Assembly (NCBI RefSeq): GCF_012275445.1
Contig: NZ_JAAZQK010000001.1
Location: 615,198 to 679,197 of the forward strand
DNA from: Rhizobacter sp. SG703
GTDB taxonomy: Bacteria > Pseudomonadota > Gammaproteobacteria > Burkholderiales > Burkholderiaceae_C
Length of the DNA: 64,000 bases
Direction of reading: 5' to 3'
Shown: piece by piece, positions 17,628 through 25,733 of the stretch
Layout: each line of letters begins with the position of its first letter
Position numbering within the stretch: position 1 is the first letter of the stretch
The notes under the pieces: generated by a model
The model's database searches: none
What the model was told of the DNA's origin: nothing
What the model saw: the letters and a program-made list of their open reading frames with translations, nothing else
Program-made: the position numbers and the translations under genes

Positions 17628-18430
17628 TGGCCACGCTCTTCGTGCAGGGCATCGGGCTGTGCGGCCCCGGTCTGGCGGACTGGGCGCAAGGTGCGCAGGT
17701 GCTGGGCGGCCAACTGGCCTATGCGCGCACGCCGACCGCGGTGCCGCCACCGGCGCGCCTGCCGGCCGCCGAGCGCCGCCGCGCCGGGGCCGCGATCAAG
17801 ATCGCGCTGGCGGTGGCCGACGAGGCCTGCCGGCGCGGCGGCATCGACCCGGCACTGGCGGCCACGGTATTCGCGTCGTCGAGCGGCGACGGCGCGAACT
17901 GCCATGCGCTGTGCGAGGCGCTGGCCGGCAGCGACCGGCTGGTGTCGCCGACGCGCTTCACGAACTCGGTGCACAACGCTGCCGCCGGCTACTGGCACAT
18001 CGCGGTCACCGGCCGCGCCGCGTCGACCAGCCTGTGCGGCTTCGACACCAGCTTCGCGGCCGGGCTGATCGAAGCGGCCGGGCAGTTGCATGGGCAGGCG
18101 CCGGTGCAAGCGCAGCCGGTGCTGCTGGTCGCGAGCGACACGCCCTACCCCGAGCCGCTGAACGCGACACGGCCGCTGCCGGACAGCCTCGGCGTCGCGC
18201 TGGTGCTGCAGCCGCCGGGCAATGGCGCGCTCGCGCGGCTGACCCTCGCCGCGCAGCCGCCGCAGGCGTCCACGCCCTGCAGCGACGCCGGGCTCGAAGC
18301 GCTGCGCCAGCAGATTCCCGCGGCGCGCGCGCTGCCGCTGCTCGAACTGATCGCCCGCGGCGTCGCGGGCCATGTGGTGCTCGACTGCCAGACCGGCCTG
18401 TCGTTGCGCGTGGACGTGTCGCAGCCATGA
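17627..18430 (+). CDS. Ketosynthase-like partner protein (N-terminal KS domain only)
   Basis: The 267-residue product matches only the N-terminal half of a beta-ketoacyl synthase, the form seen in chain-length-factor-like partners of polyene clusters. A cysteine (Cys137 in STSLCGFDTSF) lies near the nucleophile position, but the two catalytic histidine motifs of the C-terminal half are absent. It probably forms a heterodimer with the preceding ketosynthase and sets chain length rather than catalysing condensation. The stop and start codons of the two genes share one base (TGATG). Confidence 0.8.
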   Translation: MATLFVQGIGLCGPGLADWAQGAQVLGGQLAYARTPTAVPPPARLPAAERRRAGAAIKIALAVADEACRRGGIDPALAATVFASSSGDGANCHALCEALAGSDRLVSPTRFTNSVHNAAAGYWHIAVTGRAASTSLCGFDTSFAAGLIEAAGQLHGQAPVQAQPVLLVASDTPYPEPLNATRPLPDSLGVALVLQPPGNGALARLTLAAQPPQASTPCSDAGLEALRQQIPAARALPLLELIARGVAGHVVLDCQTGLSLRVDVSQP

Positions 18431-18969
18431 GCTCGCCGGGCCGCCCCAAGGGCGAATACCGCAGTGCGCAGCACGAAGGTACTCCTGTGAGCGACGACGC
18501 CCTGCTGCTCGACCAGCCCGGCATCGCGGCGCTGATTCCGCATGCCGGGTCGATGTGCCTGCTCGACGGGCTGCTGGCCTGGGACGCGCGGACCATCCGC
18601 TGCCGCGCCACCGGCCACCGCGCCGCCGGCCATCCGCTGCGCACCGCGTCGGGCCTGCTCGCGACGAACGCCATCGAATACGCCGCGCAGGCGATGGCCT
18701 TGCATGGCGCGTTGCTCGCGCAGTCGACCGGCGCGTCGCCGTCGCCCGGCTTCCTCGCGAGCGCGCGCGGCGTGCACTGCCACCGGCTGCACCTGCACGA
18801 CCTGCCCGGCGCGCTGGAGGTGGTGGCCGAGCGGGTCGCCGGCGATACGCACCAGCTGCTCTATGCGTTCCGCGTGCAGCATGCCGGCGAGCCGGTGGCC
18901 GACGGGCGGGCCGCGGTCGTGCTGAACCCGGTGCTCGCCTCAGGATCGACACCAGGAGACCCCTCATGA
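18427..18969 (+). CDS. Hotdog-fold dehydratase (ApeP-like)
   Basis: A hotdog-fold protein of up to 180 residues with the FabZ-like entry motif IPHAGSMCLLDGLLAWD (His39). It probably works with the small dehydratase at 11316-11636, since related proteins form a mixed complex in aryl-polyene biosynthesis. The first ATG at 18427 overlaps the upstream stop by four bases. A GTG at 18488 with AAGG upstream is also possible and would remove a poorly conserved 20-residue leader. The stop overlaps the ketoreductase start by four bases. Confidence 0.8.
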   Translation: MSSPGRPKGEYRSAQHEGTPVSDDALLLDQPGIAALIPHAGSMCLLDGLLAWDARTIRCRATGHRAAGHPLRTASGLLATNAIEYAAQAMALHGALLAQSTGASPSPGFLASARGVHCHRLHLHDLPGALEVVAERVAGDTHQLLYAFRVQHAGEPVADGRAAVVLNPVLASGSTPGDPS

Positions 18970-19703
18970 GCGACACCCCTGCCCTGCGGCGCGCGCTGGT
19001 CACCGGCGCGAGCGGCGAGATCGGCAGCGCGATCGCACGCCGGCTGGCGCGCGACGGCTTCCACGTGATCCTGCATGCCAACTCGCGGCCCGATGCGGTC
19101 GAGCTGCTGGCGCTGCAGCTGAAGGCCGCCGGCGGCTCGGCCGAAGCGGTCTGCTTCGACGTGACCGACCGCGCGGCCTGCGACGCGGTGCTGCTGCCGC
19201 TGGCCGAGGCCAGCGCGATCCAGGTGGTCGTCAACAACGCCGGGTTGCATGACGACGCGGTGTTTCCCGCGATGCGCGACGAGCAATGGCACCGCGTGAT
19301 CGACGTGTCGCTGCACGGCTTCTTCAACGTGACGCAGCCGCTGGTGATGCCGATGATCCGCACGCGCTGGGGCCGGGTGATCAACATCTCGTCGGTGGCC
19401 GGCGTGATGGGCAACCGCGGGCAGACGAACTACGCGGCAGCCAAGGGCGCGTTGAACAGCGCGACCAAGGCCTTGTCGCTGGAGCTGGCGAGCCGCGGCA
19501 TCACGGTGAACGCGGTCGCGCCGGGCATCATCGCGTCGCCGATGGCGGCACAGGCCTTCGACGACAAGACGATCGCGCAACTGGTGCCGGCCAAACGGGC
19601 CGGCAAGGCCGACGAGGTGGCGGCGCTGGTGGGGTTTCTGGCGGGCGACGAGGCCGGCTACATCACCGGGCAGGTGATCTCGATCAACGGCGGGATGGCG
19701 TGA
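18966..19703 (+). CDS. 3-oxoacyl-ACP reductase, FabG-like (ApeQ-like)
   Basis: A short-chain dehydrogenase of 245 residues. The dinucleotide-binding motif ALVTGASGEIGSAIA is at 10-24, NNAG at 90-93, and the catalytic residues are Ser142 or Ser143, Tyr156 and Lys160 (TNYAAAKGA). It would reduce the 3-keto group on the ACP-bound chain with NADPH. It is the last gene of the operon and is followed by a palindrome at 19711-19728. The third condensing enzyme that usually closes aryl-polyene clusters is absent. Confidence 0.9.
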   Translation: MSDTPALRRALVTGASGEIGSAIARRLARDGFHVILHANSRPDAVELLALQLKAAGGSAEAVCFDVTDRAACDAVLLPLAEASAIQVVVNNAGLHDDAVFPAMRDEQWHRVIDVSLHGFFNVTQPLVMPMIRTRWGRVINISSVAGVMGNRGQTNYAAAKGALNSATKALSLELASRGITVNAVAPGIIASPMAAQAFDDKTIAQLVPAKRAGKADEVAALVGFLAGDEAGYITGQVISINGGMA

Positions 19704-19710
19704 ACCGCCT

Positions 19711-19732
19711 CCCGGATCGGCATCCGGGCTAC
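19711..19732. repeat. REP-like palindrome between convergent genes
   Basis: CCCGGAT, four bases CGGC, ATCCGGG, then CTAC. It lies between the ketoreductase stop (19703) and the stop of the opposite-strand NTF2-like gene, which it overlaps. A near copy (CCCGGATTGGCAACCGGGCTAC) is found at 63913-63934. It may act as a bidirectional terminator or mRNA 3' end stabiliser. Confidence 0.6.
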
Positions 19733-20199
19733 GAGGGGTTCTTCGCCTTGAACTGCGCGAGGTTGAACGCCGCCTTCGCCTTGATCTTGTTCTGCAGCAA
19801 GCCGGACCAGCCCAGTGCCCACCCCGGTGCCCCCAGGGCCTGCCGCGACCAGGCCCAGAAATCGAACTGGTCGACGTGCCGCACGATCAGCCCGTCGCGG
19901 AACTCGAAGCTCGCATCGATGATGTTCAGCACCTTGCGCCCGGTCGCGGAGAACGTGTAGCTCGCCTCCCAGTGCGCCGAGCCCTGGCGGTCGTCGGCCT
20001 GGATGCCGGTGTACTCGAGCCGCAGGTCGCGTCCGTTGGTGCAGAGCATGCGCCACATCATCCCGGCGTCGGGGCCGTGCAGGTCGAACACCGGGTCGCT
20101 GAAGTGGATCTCGCGGTGGTAGCAGCCGGCCATCGCGGACCAGTCGCGGCGGCAGAAGCCTTCGTAGAAGCGTTGGATCAGTGCAGCGTGGTCGTGCAT
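19729..20199 (-). CDS. NTF2/SnoaL-like domain protein
   Basis: A 156-residue cytoplasmic protein with the cone-shaped NTF2-like fold: an N-terminal helix (HDHAALIQRFYEGFCRRDW), CYHREIHFSDPVFDLHG, and a strand ending ASFEFRDGLIVRHVDQFDFWAW. Family members range from small isomerases to polyketide cyclases and simple binding proteins; the sequence gives no specific substrate. ATG 20199 is chosen over an ATG nine bases upstream. It faces the polyene-like operon tail to tail and is divergent from the response regulator, so it is probably independent of both. Confidence 0.75.
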   Translation of the reverse strand: MHDHAALIQRFYEGFCRRDWSAMAGCYHREIHFSDPVFDLHGPDAGMMWRMLCTNGRDLRLEYTGIQADDRQGSAHWEASYTFSATGRKVLNIIDASFEFRDGLIVRHVDQFDFWAWSRQALGAPGWALGWSGLLQNKIKAKAAFNLAQFKAKNPS

Positions 20200-20303
20200 G
20201 CGGGCCACCGGGGCAGTCGAGGATCGCTTGAGTGTGCCAGCAGCCAGGGCCGTTCGGGTATCCGGCGATGCGGATTCGCCACTGAAGTCGGTAAGCTTCG
20301 CCC

Positions 20304-20978
20304 ATGAAGTTGCTGCTCGCCGAAGACGACGCCATCCTTGCCGATGCCCTCAGCGCCAACCTGGCGCTGGCCGGCTTCGAGGTCGACGTGGCCCCGAACG
20401 GCGCCGTCGCCGAGTACCTGCTGCTGCGCCAGCAGTTCGACCTCGGCGTGCTCGACCTGGGGCTGCCGCTGGTCGACGGCCTGACGGTGCTGAAGCGTGT
20501 GCGCGCCGCCCGGCCGACGCTGCCGATGCTGGTGCTGACCGCGCTCGACGGCCTCGACCACCGCGTCGCCGGGCTGAACGCCGGCGCCGACGACTACCTG
20601 ACCAAGCCCTTCGACTTCCCCGAACTGGAGGCTCGCATCCGCGCACTGCTGCGCCGCACCCGCAGCGCGGCTGCCGCGTCGGCGCAGGAGATGGGGCGCC
20701 TGAGCTTCGACCGCGACACCCGCCGCGCCGCGATCGACAACGAGGCGATGGAGCTGTCGCCGCGCGAATGGATGCTGATGGACCTGCTGCTCACGCAACG
20801 TGACAAGGTGGTGACGAAGGAGCAGATCGCCGAGGCCTGGGCGGTGGACCGCGGCGATGCGAACGCCGGCTCGATCGAGGTCTACATCCACCGGCTGCGG
20901 CGCAAGCTCGACGGGTCGGGTCTCGCGATCCGCACGGTGCGAGGCCTGGGCTACCTGCTGGAAGCCGAAGCGGCCTGA
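20304..20978 (+). CDS. OmpR-family response regulator (TctD/QseB-like)
   Basis: DNA-binding response regulator of 224 residues. The receiver domain (1-115) has the acidic pair Asp8-Asp9, the phospho-acceptor Asp51 (GVLDLGLP), and Lys101 in LTKPFDFPEL. The C-terminal winged-helix domain contains SPREWMLMDLLL and YIHRLRRKLDG. It is followed 19 nt later by its histidine kinase gene. TctD-like regulators often control tricarboxylate or other organic-acid uptake, but no transporter gene is adjacent here, so the target is open. Confidence 0.93.
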   Translation: MKLLLAEDDAILADALSANLALAGFEVDVAPNGAVAEYLLLRQQFDLGVLDLGLPLVDGLTVLKRVRAARPTLPMLVLTALDGLDHRVAGLNAGADDYLTKPFDFPELEARIRALLRRTRSAAAASAQEMGRLSFDRDTRRAAIDNEAMELSPREWMLMDLLLTQRDKVVTKEQIAEAWAVDRGDANAGSIEVYIHRLRRKLDGSGLAIRTVRGLGYLLEAEAA

Positions 20979-20997
20979 CTGGAACGGCCCGGCGTCG

Positions 20998-22476
20998 ATG
21001 CTCTCCCCGTTCAAGCTGGCCCTGCGCCGCATGCCCGGCGTGACGCCGGGCACCCGCTCGCTGCACCGCCACCTGCTGCTGTGGCTGCTGCTGCCGCAGC
21101 TGGTGCTGTGGCTGGCCGCTGCCTACGTCACCTACAACGTCGCCGACCGCTATGCCAACCGCGCGATCGACGCCGCGCTGAAGACCGCCACCCGCTCGCT
21201 CGCCCGCCAGGTCAAGCCGATCGGCAACGGGCTGTTCATCGATTTCCCGAAGGCCGCGCAGGACATCATCGAGGCCGACCCGGACGACCGGGTGTATTAC
21301 ATGGTCAGCACGCCGCCGGGCGAGTTCATCCTCGGCAACAACAAGCTGCCGCCGCCGCCGGTCACCGATGCGCGGCTGGGCGAGACCTATTTCTACAACG
21401 GCAGCATGAAGGAGCGGACTCCCCAGGAGAAGACGAAGCAGCTGGGCATCCGCGTCGCGGCGATGTACCTGTCGTTCGGCGACGAGAACGCGCCGCAGCG
21501 CATGCTGGTGCAGGTGGCGCGCAGCCGTGCCAGCGGCGAAGAACTCGCGCGCCAGATCCTGGTCGACACCGCGCTGCCGCTGTCGGGGCTGGTGGCGCTG
21601 ATGTCGGTGATCGTCTGGGGCGGCATCCGCACCGGCCTCGCGCCGCTGGCGCGGCTGCGCGCCGAGGTCGAGGACCGCGCGCCGAACGACCTGGCGCCGA
21701 TCAAGCTCGAAGCCGCGCCCGAGGAAGTGCGCGCGCTGGTGAAGGCGCTGAACAGCCTGCTGGCCCAGGTGCACGAGAACGTGTCGGTGCAGAAGCGGTT
21801 CATCAGCGATGCGGCGCACCAGCTGCGCACGCCGCTGGCGGGGCTGAAGAGCCAGACCGAACTCGCGCTGACCGAAACCGACAACCCCGCGCTGCAGGCG
21901 CGGCTGCGCCGGGTGCACGAGAGCGCGACGCGCAGCGCCCACCTGATCAACCAGCTGCTGACGCTGGCGCGCGCCGAGCCGGAGTCGGTGGCCGCGCAGG
22001 GCCGCACCCGCGTCGACCTGCGGCGCCTCGCGAGCGAGGTGACGGCCGAGCTGGTGCCGCGCGGCCGGCACGCGGGCGTCGACCTCGGGCTGGACGATGG
22101 CGACGAGAAGCCGATCGAGATCCACGGCAATGCGCTGCTGCTGCGCGAGTCGCTGCTGAACCTGGTCGACAACGCGATCCGCTATGCCGGAGACGGCAGC
22201 GTCGTGACGGTGCGGTTGTCGGCGCAGGACAGCCAGGCGGTGCTGGAGGTCGAGGACAACGGCCCGGGCATCGCCGAGGCCGACCGCGAGCGGGTGTTCG
22301 AGCGCTTCGCCCGCGCGACGCACGAAGGCAACGGCTGTGGGCTGGGGCTCGCGATCGTCAAGGAGATCGTCGAGCGGCACACCGGCACCGTCGAGCTGCA
22401 GGCGGTGCAGCCGCACGGCCTGCGCGCGGTGGTGCGGCTGCCGCGGATCGTCGAGCGCAAGGCGACAATGGCATGA
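20998..22476 (+). CDS. Sensor histidine kinase (TctE-like)
   Basis: A 492-residue membrane kinase with two membrane helices (about 27-45 and 180-200) flanking a periplasmic 2CSK_N-type sensor domain. It also has a HAMP-like linker, a HisKA domain with the phosphorylated His274 (DAAHQLRTPLAGLKSQTELAL, split as DAAHQLRTPLAG) and an ATPase domain (NLVDNAIRYAG, VEDNGPGI, GCGLGLAIVKEIV). ATG 20998 follows the regulator stop by 19 nt. The stop overlaps the XRE gene start by four bases, tying the three regulators into one operon. Confidence 0.93.
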   Translation: MLSPFKLALRRMPGVTPGTRSLHRHLLLWLLLPQLVLWLAAAYVTYNVADRYANRAIDAALKTATRSLARQVKPIGNGLFIDFPKAAQDIIEADPDDRVYYMVSTPPGEFILGNNKLPPPPVTDARLGETYFYNGSMKERTPQEKTKQLGIRVAAMYLSFGDENAPQRMLVQVARSRASGEELARQILVDTALPLSGLVALMSVIVWGGIRTGLAPLARLRAEVEDRAPNDLAPIKLEAAPEEVRALVKALNSLLAQVHENVSVQKRFISDAAHQLRTPLAGLKSQTELALTETDNPALQARLRRVHESATRSAHLINQLLTLARAEPESVAAQGRTRVDLRRLASEVTAELVPRGRHAGVDLGLDDGDEKPIEIHGNALLLRESLLNLVDNAIRYAGDGSVVTVRLSAQDSQAVLEVEDNGPGIAEADRERVFERFARATHEGNGCGLGLAIVKEIVERHTGTVELQAVQPHGLRAVVRLPRIVERKATMA

Positions 22477-23276
22477 GCGCGGTGCCAGTGGGATCGCTGC
22501 TGCGCGAATGGCGCCAACGCCGGCGCCTGAGCCAGCTCGACCTGGCCACCGGTGCCGACATCTCCACACGCCACCTGAGCTACGTCGAGACCGGCCGCGC
22601 GGCACCGAGCCGCGCGATGGTGCTGCACCTGGCCGAGGCGCTCGACGTGCCGCTGCGCGAGCGCAACGCGTTGCTGACGGCCGCCGGCTTCGCACCGCTG
22701 TACCGCGAGCGCACGCTGGACGACCCGGCGCTGAAGGCCGCGCGCGACGCCGTCGAGCTGGTGCTGCGGGCGCATGAACCCCACCCGGCGCTGGCCGTCG
22801 ACCGGCACTGGAACCTGCTGGCGCACAACCGGCCGATGCTGCTGTTGCTCGACGGCATCGCGCCGCAGTTGCTCGAACCGCCGGTCAACGTGCTGCGGCT
22901 GAGCCTGCACCCGCAAGGCGCAGCACCGAAGATCGTCAACCTGAACGCCTGGCGCACGCACCTGTTCGCGCGGCTGCGCACGCAGGTGCTGGCCAGCGGC
23001 GACCCGGTGCTGGCCGCGCTGCTCGACGAACTGCAGGGCTACCCCGGCGACGACAGCCCGCCGGGCGGTGCGGACTGGAGCGCGGTGGCCGTGCCGCTGC
23101 AGATCCGCAGCTCGCTCGGCGTGCTGTCGTTCATCAGCACGACCACGGTGTTCGGCACGCCGGTCGACATCACGCTGTCGGAGCTGGCGCTGGAGACCTT
23201 CTTCCCGGCCGACGCCGAAACGGCGCAGCTGCTGCGTCGCCTCGGTGACGGACAAACCGGCCCGACGGGCGGATAA
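22473..23276 (+). CDS. XRE-family transcriptional regulator with MmyB-like domain
   Basis: A 267-residue protein with an N-terminal helix-turn-helix of the Cro/C1 type (LLREWRQRRRLSQLDLATGA, then STRHLSYVETGRAAPSRAMV). A C-terminal MmyB-like ligand-binding domain follows (LAVDRHWNLLAHNRPMLLLL and the conserved tail TPVDITLSELALETFFPAD). Such regulators often control nearby short operons in response to small lipophilic ligands. It is translationally coupled to the kinase gene and lies 47 nt before the molybdopterin oxidoreductase, a plausible target. Confidence 0.88.
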   Translation: MSAVPVGSLLREWRQRRRLSQLDLATGADISTRHLSYVETGRAAPSRAMVLHLAEALDVPLRERNALLTAAGFAPLYRERTLDDPALKAARDAVELVLRAHEPHPALAVDRHWNLLAHNRPMLLLLDGIAPQLLEPPVNVLRLSLHPQGAAPKIVNLNAWRTHLFARLRTQVLASGDPVLAALLDELQGYPGDDSPPGGADWSAVAVPLQIRSSLGVLSFISTTTVFGTPVDITLSELALETFFPADAETAQLLRRLGDGQTGPTGG

Positions 23277-23323
23277 ACGGGGACCGGCACGACGCCGCGG
23301 CCCCGACCGCACAGGAGACGACG

Positions 23324-25540
23324 ATGAGCCCACGAACTGCACTGCGCATCTGCCCGTTGTGCGAGGCCTGCTGCGGCCTCGAGGTGCAGGTCGACGAGGC
23401 CGGCCGCATCGGCACCATCCGCGGCGACGCGGCCGATGTGTTCAGCGCCGGCTTCCTGTGCCCGAAGGGCGTCGCACTGAAGGACCTGCACGACGATCCG
23501 GACCGGCTGCGCACGCCGCTGATCCGGCGCGGGGCGCGCTTCGTCGAGGCCAGCTGGGACGAGGCCTTTGCCGAGATCGAGCGCCGCCTGCTGCCGCTGC
23601 GCGAGGCGCACGGCAAGGACTGCGTCGCGCTGTCGCTGGGCAACCCGTCGGCGCACAAGATGGGGCTGCTGCTGTACATGCCGCGGCTGCTGAAGGCGCT
23701 GGGCACGCGCAATTTCTTTTCGGCGTCGACGCTCGACCAGATGCCCAAGCAGCTGTCGAACGGGCTGATGTACGGCCACTGGCTGTCGATGGCGGTGCCC
23801 GACATCGAGCGCAGCGACTTCCTGCTGGTGCTCGGCGCGAACCCGATGGCGAGCAACGGCAGCCTGTGGACCGTGCCGGATTTCCGCGGCAAGGCGAAAG
23901 CGATGAAGGCGCGCGGCGGCCGGCTGGTGGTGATCGACCCGCGGCGCACCGAGACGGCAGCGCTCGCCGATGCGCACCACTTCATCCGCCCGGGCAGCGA
24001 CGTCTTCCTGCTGCTCGGCATGGTGCACACCTTGTTCGCCGAGGGACTGGTGAAGCTCGGCCGCCTGCAGCCGCATCTGGCAGGGCTGGATGCGCTGCGC
24101 GACGCGGTGCAGCCCTTCGGCGCCGACGCGATGGCCGCACGCTGCGGCATCGATGCGGACACTGTTCGCGGCCTCGCGCGCCAGCTCGCCGTGGCCGGGC
24201 GCGGCTGCGTCTACGGCCGGCTCGGCACCTGCGTGCAGGCCTACGGCACCACCTGCTCGTGGCTGATCGACGTGCTGAACATCCTGACCGGCCACCTCGA
24301 CGAGCCGGGCGGTGCGATGTTTCCGCAGGCGGCGGCCTTCGCGGCCAACACCGCCGGCACGCCGGGGCGCGGGCGCGGCATCGTGACCGGGCGGCACAGC
24401 AGCCGTGTCAGCGGCGCGCCCGAGGTGTATGGCGAGCTGCCGATGACCTGCCTCGCCGAAGAGATCGAGACCCCGGGCGACGGCCAGGTGAAGGCGCTGA
24501 TCACGATCGCGAGCAACCCGGTGCTGTCGGCGCCGAACGGGCCGCGGCTGGCGAAGGCGCTGGAGCGGCTCGACTTCATGCTGAGCCTGGACATCTACCT
24601 GAACGAGACGACCCGCCATGCCGACGTGATCCTGCCGGGGCTGTCGCCGCTGGAGGACACGCACTACGACGTCGCGTTCCCGCAGTTCAGCGTGCGCAAC
24701 CACGCGCGCTACAGCCCGGCGGTGCTGCCGCCGCCGGCGGGCACGCCGGCCGAATGGGAAACGCTGCTGCGGCTGGCCGCGCTGCTGCAGGGGCGCGGCG
24801 CGCAGGCCGACATCGGCGCGCTGGACGATGCGCTGGTGGCCGAGGACGTGCGCAAGCTGGCCGGCGACCAGGCCGATGCGGTGATGCAGGCGGTGTCGCA
24901 CCACCGCGGCCCCGAGCGGCTGCTCGACCTGGCGCTGCGCAGCGGGCCGTTCGGCGACGGCTTCGGCCGTCGGCCCGAGGGCCTGACGCTCGACGCGCTG
25001 AAGGCCGCGCCGCACGGCGTCGACCTCGGCCCGCTCGCGCCGCGCGTGCCCGAGCTGCTGCGCACGCCGTCAGGCTGCATCGAGCTCGCGCCATCGAGCT
25101 TGCTCGACGACCTGCGGCGCGTGGCCGCCGATGCAGGGCCGTCCACCGGTGACGCGGTGATCATCGGCCGCCGCCAGGTGCGCTCGAACAACAGCTGGAT
25201 GCACAACCTGCCGACGCTCGCGAAAGGCCCGTTCCGCTGCACGGCGCTGGTTCATCCGCACGATGCGGCGCGCTGGGGGCTGCAGCATGGCGGACAGGCG
25301 CGGGTCTCGCGTGCAGAAGACCAGTCCATCGAGGTGCAGGTGGAGGTCAGCGACGAGATGATGCCCGGCGTGATCAGCCTGCCGCACGGCTGGGGCCACG
25401 CGTTGCCGGGGGCTCGCCTCGCGGTGGCCGCCGAGCGGCCCGGCGCCAACCTCAATGCGGTGCTGGACGATGCGTTGCGGGATCCGTTGTCGGGCAATGC
25501 GGTATTGGGCGGTGTGTCGGTGCAGGTCAGACCGTGCTGA
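23324..25540 (+). CDS. Molybdopterin-dependent oxidoreductase with N-terminal 4Fe-4S site
   Basis: A 738-residue enzyme of the bis-MGD family. The N-terminal iron-sulfur site uses Cys10, Cys13, Cys16 or Cys17 and Cys46 (CPLCEACC and FLCPKG). The molybdopterin domains show LVLGANPMASNGSLWTVPDF, VVIDPRRTETAALADAHHFI, and the C-terminal MGD-binding region NNSWMHNLP and SLPHGWGHALPGA. There is no twin-arginine signal, so it should be cytoplasmic. It resembles formate dehydrogenase-like and assimilatory-type enzymes, but the substrate cannot be read from the sequence. AGGAGA precedes the ATG. It probably follows the XRE gene in one operon. Confidence 0.9.
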   Translation: MSPRTALRICPLCEACCGLEVQVDEAGRIGTIRGDAADVFSAGFLCPKGVALKDLHDDPDRLRTPLIRRGARFVEASWDEAFAEIERRLLPLREAHGKDCVALSLGNPSAHKMGLLLYMPRLLKALGTRNFFSASTLDQMPKQLSNGLMYGHWLSMAVPDIERSDFLLVLGANPMASNGSLWTVPDFRGKAKAMKARGGRLVVIDPRRTETAALADAHHFIRPGSDVFLLLGMVHTLFAEGLVKLGRLQPHLAGLDALRDAVQPFGADAMAARCGIDADTVRGLARQLAVAGRGCVYGRLGTCVQAYGTTCSWLIDVLNILTGHLDEPGGAMFPQAAAFAANTAGTPGRGRGIVTGRHSSRVSGAPEVYGELPMTCLAEEIETPGDGQVKALITIASNPVLSAPNGPRLAKALERLDFMLSLDIYLNETTRHADVILPGLSPLEDTHYDVAFPQFSVRNHARYSPAVLPPPAGTPAEWETLLRLAALLQGRGAQADIGALDDALVAEDVRKLAGDQADAVMQAVSHHRGPERLLDLALRSGPFGDGFGRRPEGLTLDALKAAPHGVDLGPLAPRVPELLRTPSGCIELAPSSLLDDLRRVAADAGPSTGDAVIIGRRQVRSNNSWMHNLPTLAKGPFRCTALVHPHDAARWGLQHGGQARVSRAEDQSIEVQVEVSDEMMPGVISLPHGWGHALPGARLAVAAERPGANLNAVLDDALRDPLSGNAVLGGVSVQVRPC

Positions 25541-25733
25541 AGACCGAAGCAAGACATCGGTTCGGATCAAGCAACGCCCGCGGAACCGGCTCCGCCGGGC
25601 CGCTGGGAGGCGCCCCTTGGGGGCCGAGCCCGGACATGAACAGTCCTGAGGACTGTTCGTGCCTGGCGAGGGGCTGGGCCTCTGGCCCAGCGCGGCCTGC
25701 AAGGCAGGAGCAAAGCGACTGGGGAGCCAACAC
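25541..25733. other. Hairpin-rich spacer between convergent genes
   Basis: No gene is seen. Three strong palindromes lie in a row: GCCCC-TTG-GGGGC (25612-25624), GAACAGTCC-TGA-GGACTGTTC (25638-25658, extended by further pairs on both sides), and GCTGGGCC-TCT-GGCCCAGC (25673-25691). The spacer separates the molybdopterin oxidoreductase and the ferritin-like protein gene, which end towards each other. A bidirectional terminator or an intergenic repeat element is likely. Confidence 0.65.

Noticed and set aside
12525-17750. Long minus-strand frame (about 1740 codons) across the polyene-like operon
   Set aside because: It covers several well-defined plus-strand genes with catalytic motifs and encodes Arg/Gln/Ala-rich sequence with no domain.
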